From CAVZZG01 sp963779685 (GTDB lineage: Bacteria > Actinomycetota > Thermoleophilia > Gaiellales > F1-60-MAGs149): a DNA stretch of 64,000 nt. The notes under the pieces were generated by a model that saw only the letters and a program-made list of their open reading frames with translations, ran no database searches and had not been told where the DNA came from. Both the position numbers and the translations under genes were made by a program. The stretch lies in assembly GCA_963779685.1 (NCBI GenBank), contig CAVZZG010000002.1, positions 124,001 through 188,000 of the forward strand, in the 5' to 3' direction. Positions 49,809 through 59,340 of the stretch are shown one piece after another; position 1 is the stretch's first letter; every line of letters begins with the position of its first letter.

Positions 49809-52137
49809 GGCGGTCGCCTCCGGCCTCGTCGCCGGGGCGGCCGCCTTCGCCGTCGCCGGGGCACGGCGGGCGTACCGCAGCCCGGTGCCGAATACCGACG
49901 GCCGGCTCGAGCTAGCCGGACTCGGGGCGCCGGTCGAGATCATCCGCGACGTCAACGGCACGCCGCACATCCGGGCCGCCAGCGAGCTGGACGCCGTCAC
50001 GGCCCTCGGCCTCTGCCACGCCCAGGACCGTCTGTTCCAGATGGATCTCGTCCGCCGGCTGACCCGCGGAACGCTGGCCGAGCTCGTCGGCAAGGAGGCC
50101 CTGGAGACCGACCGCTACGCCCGCATGCTCGGTCTCGGCGCGGCCGCCGACGCCGAGGCGGCGGGGGCCGGCACCGTGGCCCGCGCACTGCTCGATGCCT
50201 ACTGCCTCGGCGTCAACGCCTGGATCGACTCCCGCCACTTCCGGCTGCCGCTCGAGTACCGGATCCTGCTCCGCCGCAGCGTCGAGCACTGGACGCCGGG
50301 CGACTGCGCGACCCCGATCAAGTTCTTCGCGCTCACCCTCGGCCACAACTGGGAGAGCGAGATCGTCCGGGCGCGCATCATCGAGCGCCTCGGCGCCGAT
50401 CGCCTGGCGGAGCTCGAACCCGGCTACCCCGCGCACGGCTTCACGTCGCTGCCGGCGGGGGCGGCGGACGCAGCCAGAGCAGGCGCCAGCGCCCGGGCGG
50501 CGGCGGGCGGCGGGGCCGGCGCCGGTTCGAACAACTGGGTGCTCGCAGCCGGACGCACGACCACCGGCGGGCCGATCGTCGCGAACGACCCGCACCTCCT
50601 GCTCGGCGCTCCGGCGGTGTGGTACGCAGCTGATCTGGCCTCGCCGGACGGCCGCGTGGCCGGCTTCACGATCGCCGGCGCCCCCGGCGTGGTGATCGGA
50701 CAGAGCGAGCACGCCGCCTGGGGCCTGACGAACGTCGAGGCGGACACCCAGGACCTGTTCGCCGTCGACCTGGCGACCGAGCCGCACGAGGTGCGGGTCG
50801 AGGAGATCCGCGTCCGCGGCCGGCGTACGACCCACCGGGAGGAGGTCGTCGTCACCCGGCACGGCCCGGTCGTGACACCGCTGGCCACGGGCGAGACGCG
50901 GGCGCTGGCGCTGCGCTGGACCGCGCTGGAGCCGGGTCGTTCGATCGACGCGTTCCGCGACCTGGCCCGCGCGCGCACCGGCGACGAGATCGTCGCGGCG
51001 CTCGAGGGATTCGCCGGGCCGGTCCTGAACTGCGTCTGGGCGACGACCGCCGGCGAGATCGGCTACCAGATGATCGGCGGCCCGGTTCCGCTCCGCGGCC
51101 GTGGGAACGGACTCGTGCCGCAGGCGGCCTCGGACCCCGCCGCCGACTGGCAGGGGACGATCCCGTACGGCGAGCTCCCGGCGTGGCGTGACCCCGCGGA
51201 CGGCGCGATCGTGACGGCGAACAACCGCATCGTCGGGCCGGAGTACCCGCACTTCATCTCGGCCGAGTGGCTGAACGACTACCGCGCGCGCCGGGTCGAC
51301 GCCATGATCGCCGCGGCGCCCCGGCACTCGGTGGACGACTGCGTGCGGATGCAGACCGACCTCGAGTCGCTCCCGGGCCGTCGCCTGCAGGGTCTCGTCG
51401 GGTCGCAGGCCGGCGAGGGCGAGCTCGAGCGGCGTGCGCTCGACATCCTCGCCGCCTGGGACGGCCGCATGGCGACCGACTCGGCGGGCGCCGCGATCGC
51501 CGCGGTCCTGCAGCGCCACCTGGCGCGCGAGACGTTCGCGGAGGTGGGCGACGAGCTCGACCGGTTCCTCGGCACGGAGGGGCTCTCGCAGATCTCCCCG
51601 GCAGCGGAGTTCTTCGGGCGCTCGACGCCGGTCGTGCTCGACCTCCTGGAGCGACGCGACGACGCCTTCTTCCGGGACGGCCGCACCTGGGACGGCGTGA
51701 TCGCGAAGTCCCTCACGCGGGCCTGCATCGAGCTCGAGCAGCGACTGGGCGCCGACCCGGACGCCTGGGCCTGGGGGGACGCGCACCTGCTGTGCCTCGA
51801 CCATCCGCTGGCCGCGATCCCCGGCCTGGCACGGATCTTCCGGCGCGGGCCGATCCCGCATCCGGGAGACGGCGACACGGTCTGGGCCGCCACCCAGGCC
51901 GCCGATCCCGTGTCGGGCACACGCACGGTCGGGCCCGGCGTGCGATTCGTGGCCGACCTCGCCGACCCGGACAACACGCGCTTCGTGCTCTGCGGCGGCC
52001 AGTCCGGGCACCCGGCCAGCGCGGCCTACGACGATCACCTGACCGACTGGCTGCTCGGCCGGACACGACGCCTCAACTGGTCGGACGCGGCGATCGAGCG
52101 AGAGCGGGTGGCGACCACGGTGCTCGAGCCGGCCTGA
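49798..52137 (+). CDS. Penicillin acylase family Ntn-hydrolase (exported)
   Basis: A 779-residue precursor that is cut autocatalytically into alpha and beta chains. The N-terminus looks like a signal sequence (RRRAVASGLVAGAAAFAVAG). The beta-chain nucleophile is Ser244 in GAGSNNWVLAAG, preceded by a Gly-Ala-rich spacer. Further marks are NDPHLLLGAPAVWY and GVVIGQSEHAAWGLTNVEADTQD. The family hydrolyses amides such as beta-lactams or acyl-homoserine lactones; the substrate here is unknown. It overlaps mqnD and the EamA gene (TGATG). Confidence 0.87.
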   Translation: MRRRAVASGLVAGAAAFAVAGARRAYRSPVPNTDGRLELAGLGAPVEIIRDVNGTPHIRAASELDAVTALGLCHAQDRLFQMDLVRRLTRGTLAELVGKEALETDRYARMLGLGAAADAEAAGAGTVARALLDAYCLGVNAWIDSRHFRLPLEYRILLRRSVEHWTPGDCATPIKFFALTLGHNWESEIVRARIIERLGADRLAELEPGYPAHGFTSLPAGAADAARAGASARAAAGGGAGAGSNNWVLAAGRTTTGGPIVANDPHLLLGAPAVWYAADLASPDGRVAGFTIAGAPGVVIGQSEHAAWGLTNVEADTQDLFAVDLATEPHEVRVEEIRVRGRRTTHREEVVVTRHGPVVTPLATGETRALALRWTALEPGRSIDAFRDLARARTGDEIVAALEGFAGPVLNCVWATTAGEIGYQMIGGPVPLRGRGNGLVPQAASDPAADWQGTIPYGELPAWRDPADGAIVTANNRIVGPEYPHFISAEWLNDYRARRVDAMIAAAPRHSVDDCVRMQTDLESLPGRRLQGLVGSQAGEGELERRALDILAAWDGRMATDSAGAAIAAVLQRHLARETFAEVGDELDRFLGTEGLSQISPAAEFFGRSTPVVLDLLERRDDAFFRDGRTWDGVIAKSLTRACIELEQRLGADPDAWAWGDAHLLCLDHPLAAIPGLARIFRRGPIPHPGDGDTVWAATQAADPVSGTRTVGPGVRFVADLADPDNTRFVLCGGQSGHPASAAYDDHLTDWLLGRTRRLNWSDAAIERERVATTVLEPA

Positions 52138-52958
52138 TGCCCCCGGAAGCGCTTGCGCTCGCGTTGTCCGCCGCGGTGCTGCACGCCATCTGGAACCTCC
52201 TCCTCGCGCGCTCGCCCGACACGCAGGCGGCCACCGCAGTCGCCCTCACCGCCGCCGTGGTCGTCTTCCTCCCGGTCGCGATCCTCACCTGGCGGGTGGA
52301 GACCGCGGCGATCCCGTTCATCGTCGCCTCGGGACTGTTCGAGCTGGCGTACATCGCGCTCCTGACGACGGCCTACGAGCGAGTCCCGCTGTCGATCGTG
52401 TACCCCGTCGCCCGCGGGACGGCGCCGGTCCTCGTGACGGTGATCGCCGCGGTGGCGCTCGGCGTGGCAGTGAGCCCCATCGAGGTGGGGGCGATCGTCA
52501 CCATCGGCTGCGGCGTCATGCTCGTCCGCGGCCTGTCGCGGGACGTGCCCATGCGCACGCTGCTCCTGCCGCTCGCAGTGGCCTGCACCATCGCCGGCTA
52601 CACCCTCATCGACCGCTACGGGATCCGGCATGCCGCGGCGATCCCCTACTTCGAGCTGACCGCCATGATCTCGCTGCTGTACGTCCCCTGGGTCGTGAGG
52701 CGCCGTGGCATGGCGCCGCTCCGCGCCCAGTTCGGCGTCAGCGCGGTGCTCGCGGGCATCGCCATGTTCGCCGCCTACTGCTTCGTGCTGGCGGCGCTGC
52801 GGATCGCGTCACCCGGTGCCGTCGCGGCCGTCCGCGAGTCGAGCGTCGTGATCGCCACCGGCCTCGCGGCCGCGTTCCTCGGCGAGACCGTGTCCCGCGT
52901 GCGAGTGCTCGGCGCGGTCCTCGTGGCGCTCGGCGTCGCCATTCTCGCGCTGGCCTGA
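52137..52958 (+). CDS. EamA-type (DMT superfamily) transporter
   Basis: A 273-residue membrane protein with ten hydrophobic segments in two EamA halves (IVYPVARGTAPVLVTVIAAV in the first; GAVAAVRESSVVIATGLAAA in the second). The substrate is unknown. The ATG shares one base with the acylase stop. Its 3' end is antisense to the end of the convergent FAD-like gene, whose frame continues 150 bases into it. Confidence 0.85.
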   Translation: MPPEALALALSAAVLHAIWNLLLARSPDTQAATAVALTAAVVVFLPVAILTWRVETAAIPFIVASGLFELAYIALLTTAYERVPLSIVYPVARGTAPVLVTVIAAVALGVAVSPIEVGAIVTIGCGVMLVRGLSRDVPMRTLLLPLAVACTIAGYTLIDRYGIRHAAAIPYFELTAMISLLYVPWVVRRRGMAPLRAQFGVSAVLAGIAMFAAYCFVLAALRIASPGAVAAVRESSVVIATGLAAAFLGETVSRVRVLGAVLVALGVAILALA

Positions 52959-53813
52959 CAGCGACCGGAGCACCAGACGAGCCCCGTGCGGGCCGGCGCC
53001 GAGGATCTCGCAGCCCGCGCAGCCCGGCCGGGCCGTGGCCTCGGCGTACGCCTCCGGCAACGCCGACCACGTGTGCCAGGCGAAGGCCGTATCCAGGCGG
53101 TAGCCGGCGGCGGCCAGCCTCCGCATGTGGGACGGCAGGTCGTACCGCGACTGGGCCCACGCGCGGGCGACGTTCTGGCCGAGGTCGTCATGATCCGTCC
53201 CCAGGGCCTGCGCGGCCGCCTCGACGCGGGCCGCGGCCTCACCGTGCCTGCCGGCCGCGATCAGGATCAGCAGCGCCGAGGCGGGGCGAAGGCTGCCCAG
53301 CGCCCCGTCCGGATCCTGCGCGACGCGCAGCAGCAGGTCGGCGGCGGGCCGGTCGGCCAGCAACGCGAGCTCCGGCAGCGTCCCGGCCTGCGCAACCGAC
53401 CGCAGGCCATCGATCCCGGCTGCCACGTCGGTCACCAGGTAGGCCCTGCCGGCCTGCGCATCCGGCCGCGCCCGCAGCGCGAGCAGGAGCGTGTCGGGCC
53501 CGCGCTCGAGCACCAGCGAGGCGAAGCCGGGCCCGGAAGCACCGGCGCCGGGATCGTCGCCCGCCGCGAGATCGGCCACGGAGGCGACCTCGTACCGCTC
53601 CGGGAAGAGGCCGAGCGTGAGCCCGGCATCGCGAAGCCGGCTCTCCACGGCGACGCCGGCCATGCGCGCCGGCACGCGCGCCGTGAGCGAGCGGCGGTCG
53701 ATCGCGACCTCGCCCACCAGGTCGACGTCGGGTTCCTCCACGCGCCGCGGCTCGGCCGGCTCGAGGCCGCACCCACGGGCCCACGCAACCGGATCGAACG
53801 GCTCGGGCGGCAT
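52809..53813 (-). CDS. Divergent FAD-binding oxidase-like protein (possibly incomplete)
   Basis: A 334-residue frame starting MPPEPFDPVAWARGCGLEPAEP. Parts recall C-terminal portions of FAD-linked oxidases of the AGPS type (LRDAGLTLGLFPERYEVASV, and AWAQSRYDLPSHMRRLAAAG followed by AFAWHTWSALPEAYAEA). The FAD-binding PP-loop is not seen, so cofactor binding is doubtful. The frame runs without a stop into the antisense of the EamA gene; the real end is probably near 52960. The start is one base after the acyl-CoA synthetase stop, so the two are probably one operon. Confidence 0.65.
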   Translation of the reverse strand: MPPEPFDPVAWARGCGLEPAEPRRVEEPDVDLVGEVAIDRRSLTARVPARMAGVAVESRLRDAGLTLGLFPERYEVASVADLAAGDDPGAGASGPGFASLVLERGPDTLLLALRARPDAQAGRAYLVTDVAAGIDGLRSVAQAGTLPELALLADRPAADLLLRVAQDPDGALGSLRPASALLILIAAGRHGEAAARVEAAAQALGTDHDDLGQNVARAWAQSRYDLPSHMRRLAAAGYRLDTAFAWHTWSALPEAYAEATARPGCAGCEILGAGPHGARLVLRSLSGQRENGDAERHEDRAEHSHAGHGLAEERGREAGGDHDARLADGRDGTG

Positions 53814-53814
53814 C

Positions 53815-55182
53815 TCAGCGAGTCTCCTCGAGCTCGTCCCGGATGAGCGAGCGGCGCACCTTGCCCGTCGTCGTACGGGGCAGGTGCTCGACGAACCGGA
53901 TCGACCGGGGGTACTTGTACGGGGCGGTGACGTGGCGGGCGTGGTCGCGCAGGGCATCCGCCAGCTCGTCGCTCCCCGCATGGCCGGGCCGCAGGACGAC
54001 GTCGGCATGCACGATCTGGCCGCGGTCGGTGTCGGTCAGGCCGACGGCCGCGACCTCGAGTACCGCCGGGTGCGACGCCAGCGCCGACTCGACCTCGCCG
54101 GGGCCGATGCGGTACCCCGACGAGGAGATGACGTCGTCACGCCGGCCCCGGTAGATGAGACGGCCCGCCTCGTCGTGCTCGACCAGATCGCCGGTGTGCC
54201 AGAGGCCGCCGGCGAGCTTGGCCGCGGTCGCGGCCTCGTCGCGCCAGTAGCCGGAGAACAGCGTGGGCAGCGTGTCCGGCACGACGCAGAGCTCGCCGTC
54301 GACGATCTCGACCACGACCCCGGGCAGCGGCGACCCCATCGAGCCGGGGTCCGGCGCCGCGCCGGCGAGGATGCCGGTGATGGCACCGGTCTCGGTCTGG
54401 CCGTAACCGTCGCGGACGGCGATCCCGTAGGCGTCGCGCCAGTGCTCGACGGTGGCGGCGTCGAGCGCCTCGCCGGCGGCCACCGCCTCGCGCACGTGGC
54501 TGAGGTCGTGGCGGCCGAAGCCGGCCGACTTGGCGCAGAGGCGGTACTCCGTGGGCGACATGCAGAGGACGTCGGGCTTCAGCTCGACGAGCAGCGCGAG
54601 CCGTTCATCAGGGTCGAAGCGGCCGGCGTGGATGAGGGCCTCGGCGCCGGCGAGCTCGGGCGCGAGCCACACGTTGCGGAGGGACTTCGACCAGCCCGTC
54701 GCGGCGGTGCACCACACGCGGTCTCCCGCGCGCACGCCCATCCAGCGCTCCACCTGGAGGCGGTTGCGGTCGAAGTAGCGGCGGGGATGCAGCGCACCCT
54801 TCGGACTCCCCTCGGTGCCCGAGGTGAAGAGCAGGAACCCCGGAGCGTCGCCCTCGGCCGTGGCAGTCGGAGCCGGGCCGTCCGCGACCGGGACATCGGC
54901 GGGCTCGAGCACGGCCAGCACGGCTCCGGACCGCTCGACGCGGTCGGCCACGTCCAGGTCGGTCAGCTGATCCGAGCACGGCAGGGCGACGGCGCCGATG
55001 CGGTAGAGCGCCCGCATCGTGCACAGCCACTCGACGCTCTTCGGGAGCCGGACGAGCACGACATCGCCCTGGTCGACCCCGCGGGCCGCGAATCCCGCCG
55101 CGACCGACTCGGTGAGGGCGGCGAGACGGGGTTCGGGGTACTCGTCCCGCTCACCCGACTGCTTGACGATGAGGGCCCGCAC
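53815..55182 (-). CDS. AMP-dependent acyl-CoA synthetase/ligase, short form
   Basis: A 455-residue member of the adenylate-forming family. The P-loop is LLFTSGTEGSPKGAL; the adenine motif is RDGYGQTETGAITG; the hinge is YRGRRDDVISSSGYRIGPG; the catalytic lysine is in RTTTGKVRRSLIRDE. It is about 70-90 residues shorter than typical, with the N-terminus beginning just before the second subdomain. The acid substrate is unknown. GTG 55182 has TACGCT nine bases upstream and an inverted repeat further upstream. Confidence 0.85.
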   Translation of the reverse strand: MRALIVKQSGERDEYPEPRLAALTESVAAGFAARGVDQGDVVLVRLPKSVEWLCTMRALYRIGAVALPCSDQLTDLDVADRVERSGAVLAVLEPADVPVADGPAPTATAEGDAPGFLLFTSGTEGSPKGALHPRRYFDRNRLQVERWMGVRAGDRVWCTAATGWSKSLRNVWLAPELAGAEALIHAGRFDPDERLALLVELKPDVLCMSPTEYRLCAKSAGFGRHDLSHVREAVAAGEALDAATVEHWRDAYGIAVRDGYGQTETGAITGILAGAAPDPGSMGSPLPGVVVEIVDGELCVVPDTLPTLFSGYWRDEAATAAKLAGGLWHTGDLVEHDEAGRLIYRGRRDDVISSSGYRIGPGEVESALASHPAVLEVAAVGLTDTDRGQIVHADVVLRPGHAGSDELADALRDHARHVTAPYKYPRSIRFVEHLPRTTTGKVRRSLIRDELEETR

Positions 55183-55265
55183 GATCCCGAGAGCGTAGAC
55201 GCATCGCGCACGATTCCCCCGTGGGGGTGATCGCCAGCGGGTTCATATTCGCCGAAAACGATAGG

Positions 55266-55287
55266 GATACGCCGGATGCGGCGTATC
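55266..55287 (-). promoter_or_regulatory. Inverted repeat upstream of the acyl-CoA synthetase gene
   Basis: GATACGCC - 6 bases - GGCGTATC is a perfect 8-bp inverted repeat, 84 bases before the synthetase start and 16 bases after the end of meaB. It resembles a TetR-type operator in size. It lies in the only AT-richer stretch nearby. Confidence 0.4.
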
Positions 55288-55302
55288 GCGACGGAGCAAG
55301 AC

Positions 55303-56166
55303 TCAGCCCGACGACCGCCGTACGGCCTCGGCCAGGCGGTCGTCGAGGGAGCCTGCGAGCGGAAGGCCCGCCTCAGCCAGCCGTTCCAGCCCCCGGCGCC
55401 CGGCGATCTCCGCCACCTGCGCGCGGATCCAGGCGTCATCGCGCGCCCGCTCGGCCTGACCGGGCGTGGTCGCCGCGACGGCGCGGGCCAGCTCCGGGAT
55501 CCCCTCGCCCGTCCGGGCACTGGTGACGAAGATCGGCACCTCCGAGCTCGGGCGGGCGAGCGGTATCGCTCCCGCGAGCTCGGCCAGCGCAAGCCGCGCC
55601 TCGTCCCCGGCGTCGCACTTGGTCAGCACGATCGCGTCGGGGGTCTCCATGATGCCGGCCTTGAAGTGCTGGAGGGCATCGCCCGCAAGCGGCTGGAGCA
55701 CCAGGTAGACGGCGTCCACGGCGGCCGTGACGGCGGTCTCGGACTGGCCCACGCCGACGGTCTCGACGAGCACCAGGTCGAACAGCCGGCGCATCGCGCG
55801 GACGACGGGGTAGGTGCGCGGCGCGAGGCCGCCGACAGCGCCACGGGAGGCCTGGGAGCGCACGAAGACGCGGTCGCCCGGTGCCCGGATGCGGGTGCGG
55901 TCGCCGAGCAGTGCACCGCCCGAGATCGTGGACGAGGGGTCGACGGCGATCACGAACACGCGGCGGTCGGCGAGCTGTGCGGCGACCGCACCGATGAGCG
56001 TCGACTTGCCGACACCGGGCGCGCCCGTGATGCCCAGCACCGGGGCGAGGGGCGCATCGCCCAGCGACTCCTCGAGCCCCTGGCGAGCGGCCGGCGCAGC
56101 CGGGTCGTCGCGTTCCAGGAGGGTGATGAGACGGGCGATCTGGCGCGGCGACCGGTCAGCCGGCAT
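55303..56166 (-). CDS. meaB: MeaB/ArgK-type GTPase, chaperone of the B12 mutase
   Basis: A 287-residue P-loop GTPase that protects and reloads acyl-CoA mutases with adenosylcobalamin. The Walker A motif is GITGAPGVGKSTLIG (about residues 45-55), followed by VIAVDPSSTISGGALLGDRT, LVETVGVGQSE and TKCD for guanine binding. The ATG lies inside the mutase 3' end (11-base overlap). Family members of this size are known as MeaB or ArgK; pairing with the mutase here fits MeaB. Confidence 0.92.
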   Translation of the reverse strand: MPADRSPRQIARLITLLERDDPAAPAARQGLEESLGDAPLAPVLGITGAPGVGKSTLIGAVAAQLADRRVFVIAVDPSSTISGGALLGDRTRIRAPGDRVFVRSQASRGAVGGLAPRTYPVVRAMRRLFDLVLVETVGVGQSETAVTAAVDAVYLVLQPLAGDALQHFKAGIMETPDAIVLTKCDAGDEARLALAELAGAIPLARPSSEVPIFVTSARTGEGIPELARAVAATTPGQAERARDDAWIRAQVAEIAGRRGLERLAEAGLPLAGSLDDRLAEAVRRSSG

Positions 56167-58147
56167 CCTCGATCACCGCCACCACGCGGCCGATCACATC
56201 GACCAGGTCGTAGTCCTTCGGGCTGAACACGTCGCGGACGCCCATCTGCCGCAGCGCCTGTTCGTCGGCCACCGGCACGATCCCGCCGACCACCACCGGC
56301 GTGTCTCCTGCGCCGGCCGCGACGAGGGCGGCCAGGAGCTGGCGCGTCACCTCGACATGCGAGCCGGACAGCACGGACAGGCCGATCACCGTGGCGTCCT
56401 CCTCGACGGCCTGGCGGGCGATCTCCGCAGCCGATACCCGGATGCCCGCGTACACCACGTCGAGCCCGCAGTGCCGGGCCGCCAGCGCGACCATCTCGGC
56501 GCCGTTGGAGTGGCCATCCAGCCCGGGCTTGCCGATGACCAGGCGCGGTCGCCGGCCGAGCCGGGCCTCGAGCGCGGCCACCCGCGCCCGCAGCGCGTCG
56601 AGGCGGACCGGGTCGAGCCGCAGGGTCTGGCCCTGCACGCCCGTCGGCGCGCGGTACTCGCCGAACACCTCCCGCAGCGTCCCGGTCCACTCGCCGGTCG
56701 TGACGCGCGCGTGGGCGCAGGCGACCGAGGCCGCGACCAGGTTGGCCCCGGACGCCGCATCGGCGCGCAGGCGGTCGAGCGCCGACCGCACCTCCGCCGG
56801 GTCTCGCTCGGCCCGGGTGCGGGCGACGCACTCCGCCGCCCAGCCGACCTCGGCAGGATCGAGCTCGAGGATGCCCGAGCCCTCGCCGCCGGCCAGCGGC
56901 GAGCCGAGCCCGTCCGTGAATCGGTTGCGGCCGACCACGACCTGTTCCCCGGCCGCGACGCGGGCGACGCGCTCGGCCTGGCTCGACACGAGCGCGGCCT
57001 TCATCAGGCCGGACTCGATGGCCGCCAGCGACCCGCCGGCCTCGGCGATCCGGGTCAGCTCGGCGACGGCACCCGCCTCCAGTTCGCGGGTGAGCGCCTC
57101 GACGACCCGCGAGCCCTCGAAGATGTCCGGGTAGTCCAGCAGGTCGGTCTCGTAGGCGAGGACCTGCTGCAGCCGGAGCGACCACTGCTGATCCCACGGC
57201 CTGGGCAGGCCGAGCGCCTCGTTCCATGCGGGCAGTTGCAGCGCACGGCAGCGGGCGTCGCGGGACAGCAGGACCCCCAGCGTCTCGATCGCGATCCGCC
57301 AGGCGTTGTTCTCCGGCTGCTCCTCCGTCAGCCCGAGCGAGTTGACCTGGACGCCGTAGCGGAAGCGGCGCAGCATCGGATCGGTGACGCCGTAGCGTTC
57401 GCGGCAGGTCGCATCCCAGAGCCGCCCGAAGGCGCGCATCTTGGCGAGCTCCTCGACGAACCGCAGCCCGGCGTTGCAGAAGAACGAGACCCGCCCGACC
57501 GCCCGGTGCAGCTCGGCCTCCGACAGGGAGCCGCGATCGCGGAGCGCGTCGAGGTAGAGCGTGGCGGCGGAGAGGGCGAAGGCGAGCTCCTGCACGGGCG
57601 TCGCGCCCGCCTCCTGCAGGTGGTAGCTGCACACGTTCGACGGGTTGAAGCGCGGGACGTGGCGGACCGCGTGCTCGTACATGTCCGCCACCAGCCGCAC
57701 CGAGGGACCCGGCGGGAACACGTAGGTCCCGCGCGAGAGGTACTCCTTGACGATGTCGTTCTGCGTGGTCCCCTCGAGCGACGCCCACGGCACGCCCTGC
57801 TCCTCGGCCAGCGCGAGGTAGAGCGCGTACAGCCACATGGCCGTGGCGTTGATCGTCATCGACGTGTTCATGCGGTCGAGGGGGATGCCCTCGAACAGCA
57901 CCCGCAGGTCGTCGAGGGAGTTCACCGGCACGCCGACCTTGCCGACCTCCGGCAGCGCGATGAGGTCGTCCGAGGAGTACCCGCACTGCGTCGGCAGGTC
58001 GAACGCGATCGACAGGCCGGTCTGGCCGCGCCCGAGGTTCTCGCGGAACAGGCGGTTCGACGCCCGCACGGAGGTGTGCCCGGCGTACGTACGGAAGATC
58101 CACGGCCGGTCGGGCTCGGCGAGCCGGGCCGGATCGGCGTCGGTCAC
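56156..58147 (-). CDS. ecm: Adenosylcobalamin-dependent acyl-CoA mutase, probably ethylmalonyl-CoA mutase
   Basis: A 663-residue single-chain mutase. The TIM barrel includes SIAFDLPTQCGYSSDD and NTSMTINATAMWLYALYLAL; the cobalamin domain has the DxHxxG motif in IGKPGLDGHSNGAEM. Its size and chain organisation match ethylmalonyl-CoA mutases, but methylmalonyl-CoA mutase cannot be excluded. It sits directly behind a crotonyl-CoA carboxylase/reductase gene (GTGA overlap) and in front of meaB, the arrangement expected of the ethylmalonyl-CoA pathway. Confidence 0.88.
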   Translation of the reverse strand: MTDADPARLAEPDRPWIFRTYAGHTSVRASNRLFRENLGRGQTGLSIAFDLPTQCGYSSDDLIALPEVGKVGVPVNSLDDLRVLFEGIPLDRMNTSMTINATAMWLYALYLALAEEQGVPWASLEGTTQNDIVKEYLSRGTYVFPPGPSVRLVADMYEHAVRHVPRFNPSNVCSYHLQEAGATPVQELAFALSAATLYLDALRDRGSLSEAELHRAVGRVSFFCNAGLRFVEELAKMRAFGRLWDATCRERYGVTDPMLRRFRYGVQVNSLGLTEEQPENNAWRIAIETLGVLLSRDARCRALQLPAWNEALGLPRPWDQQWSLRLQQVLAYETDLLDYPDIFEGSRVVEALTRELEAGAVAELTRIAEAGGSLAAIESGLMKAALVSSQAERVARVAAGEQVVVGRNRFTDGLGSPLAGGEGSGILELDPAEVGWAAECVARTRAERDPAEVRSALDRLRADAASGANLVAASVACAHARVTTGEWTGTLREVFGEYRAPTGVQGQTLRLDPVRLDALRARVAALEARLGRRPRLVIGKPGLDGHSNGAEMVALAARHCGLDVVYAGIRVSAAEIARQAVEEDATVIGLSVLSGSHVEVTRQLLAALVAAGAGDTPVVVGGIVPVADEQALRQMGVRDVFSPKDYDLVDVIGRVVAVIEDAG

Positions 58148-59340
58148 GGCTCGGTCGCGCCGAGCCCCGGCTCCGCGGCGCCGACCAGGACCACCATCTT
58201 CCCGAGGTGGGCGTTCTCGCGCATCATCTGATGCGGCGCAGGGCACTCCGACCAGGGGAAGGTGCGGGAGAGCACCGGCATGATCTTGCGCTGGATGATC
58301 AGCTCGTTCGCGCGGGTGGCCTGGTACGCGTTGGCGAAGTGGGAGCCGATGATCGACTTCTGGCGCATCCACAGGTAGCGGACGTCGAACGACAGGGAGA
58401 ACCCGGACGTCGCGCCGCAGATCACGACCTTGCCGAACGTCCGGCAGACGAAGACCGAGGTCGGGAAGGTCGCCGCACCGACGTGCTCGAACACGATGTC
58501 GGGATCGCGGCCTCCCGTCGCGGCCCTGATGGCCTTGCCGAACCGCTTCATCTCGGCGACGTCGGGATGCCCATCGTCGCCGACCAGGCCGAACTCGCGG
58601 CGGTCGATGACCGCCCGGGCGCCGAGCCGCTGGCAGAGATCGGACTTGTCGTCCGACGACACCACCGCGATCGCGTCGGCCCCGTACAGGCGGCAGATCT
58701 GGAGCCCCATCGAGCCGAGCCCGCCACCCGCGCCCCACACCAGCACCGCGTCGCCGGCCTTCACCTCGGCCTGGTCGACGAGCATCCGGTAGGCCGTGAA
58801 GTAGACGAGGGCGTAGGAGGCCGCCTCCTCCCAGGACAGGTGCTTCGGCTTCGGCACGAGCTGCTGGGCCTGCACCTTCGCGTACTCGGCGAACGATCCC
58901 CAGTTCGTCTCGTAGCCCCAGATCTTCTGCTCGGCGCAGGCCATGGGATCGAGGCCGTTGCACTCAGGGCACTCGCCGCAGCTCTGGTTGCAGTGGACCA
59001 CGACCTCGTCGCCCGGCTTCCAGCGGCGGACGCCGGGGCCGACGGCCGCCACGATTCCCGAGGCGTCGGAGCCGGCGATGTGGAAGTCGTCGCCGGTGTA
59101 CCGGAAGATCGACACGGGTTTGCCCATCGCGGCCCACACGCCGTTGTAGTTGACGCCGGCTGCCATCACTCGCACCAGCACCTCGCCCGGCCCGGGCTCG
59201 GGCACCGGCACCGTCTCGAGCTGCATGGCGTCCTGGGGCTCGCCGAGGCGTTCGGGCCGGATCACCCAGGCCTGCATGGTGGCCGGGACCTGCTCGCTGG
59301 TGGGGTCGTCGATGACGCGCAGCGCGGGCATGCCGGTCAT
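58144..59340 (-). CDS. ccr: Crotonyl-CoA carboxylase/reductase
   Basis: NADPH-dependent reductive carboxylation of crotonyl-CoA to ethylmalonyl-CoA. The 398-residue MDR-family protein has VMAAGVNYNGVWAAMGKPVS, HCNQSCGECPECNGLDPMAC, NWGSFAEYAKV and the NADPH motif VWGAGGGLGSMGLQICRL. This combination is typical of Ccr rather than simple quinone reductases. TACGCT (59347-59352) ends six bases before the ATG. It leads the ccr-ecm-meaB operon. Confidence 0.93.
   Translation of the reverse strand: MTGMPALRVIDDPTSEQVPATMQAWVIRPERLGEPQDAMQLETVPVPEPGPGEVLVRVMAAGVNYNGVWAAMGKPVSIFRYTGDDFHIAGSDASGIVAAVGPGVRRWKPGDEVVVHCNQSCGECPECNGLDPMACAEQKIWGYETNWGSFAEYAKVQAQQLVPKPKHLSWEEAASYALVYFTAYRMLVDQAEVKAGDAVLVWGAGGGLGSMGLQICRLYGADAIAVVSSDDKSDLCQRLGARAVIDRREFGLVGDDGHPDVAEMKRFGKAIRAATGGRDPDIVFEHVGAATFPTSVFVCRTFGKVVICGATSGFSLSFDVRYLWMRQKSIIGSHFANAYQATRANELIIQRKIMPVLSRTFPWSECPAPHQMMRENAHLGKMVVLVGAAEPGLGATEP

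Noticed and set aside
55216..55231. CCCC-CGTG-GGGG hairpin before the acyl-CoA synthetase start
   Set aside because: Four-base stem in GC-rich DNA is expected by chance.
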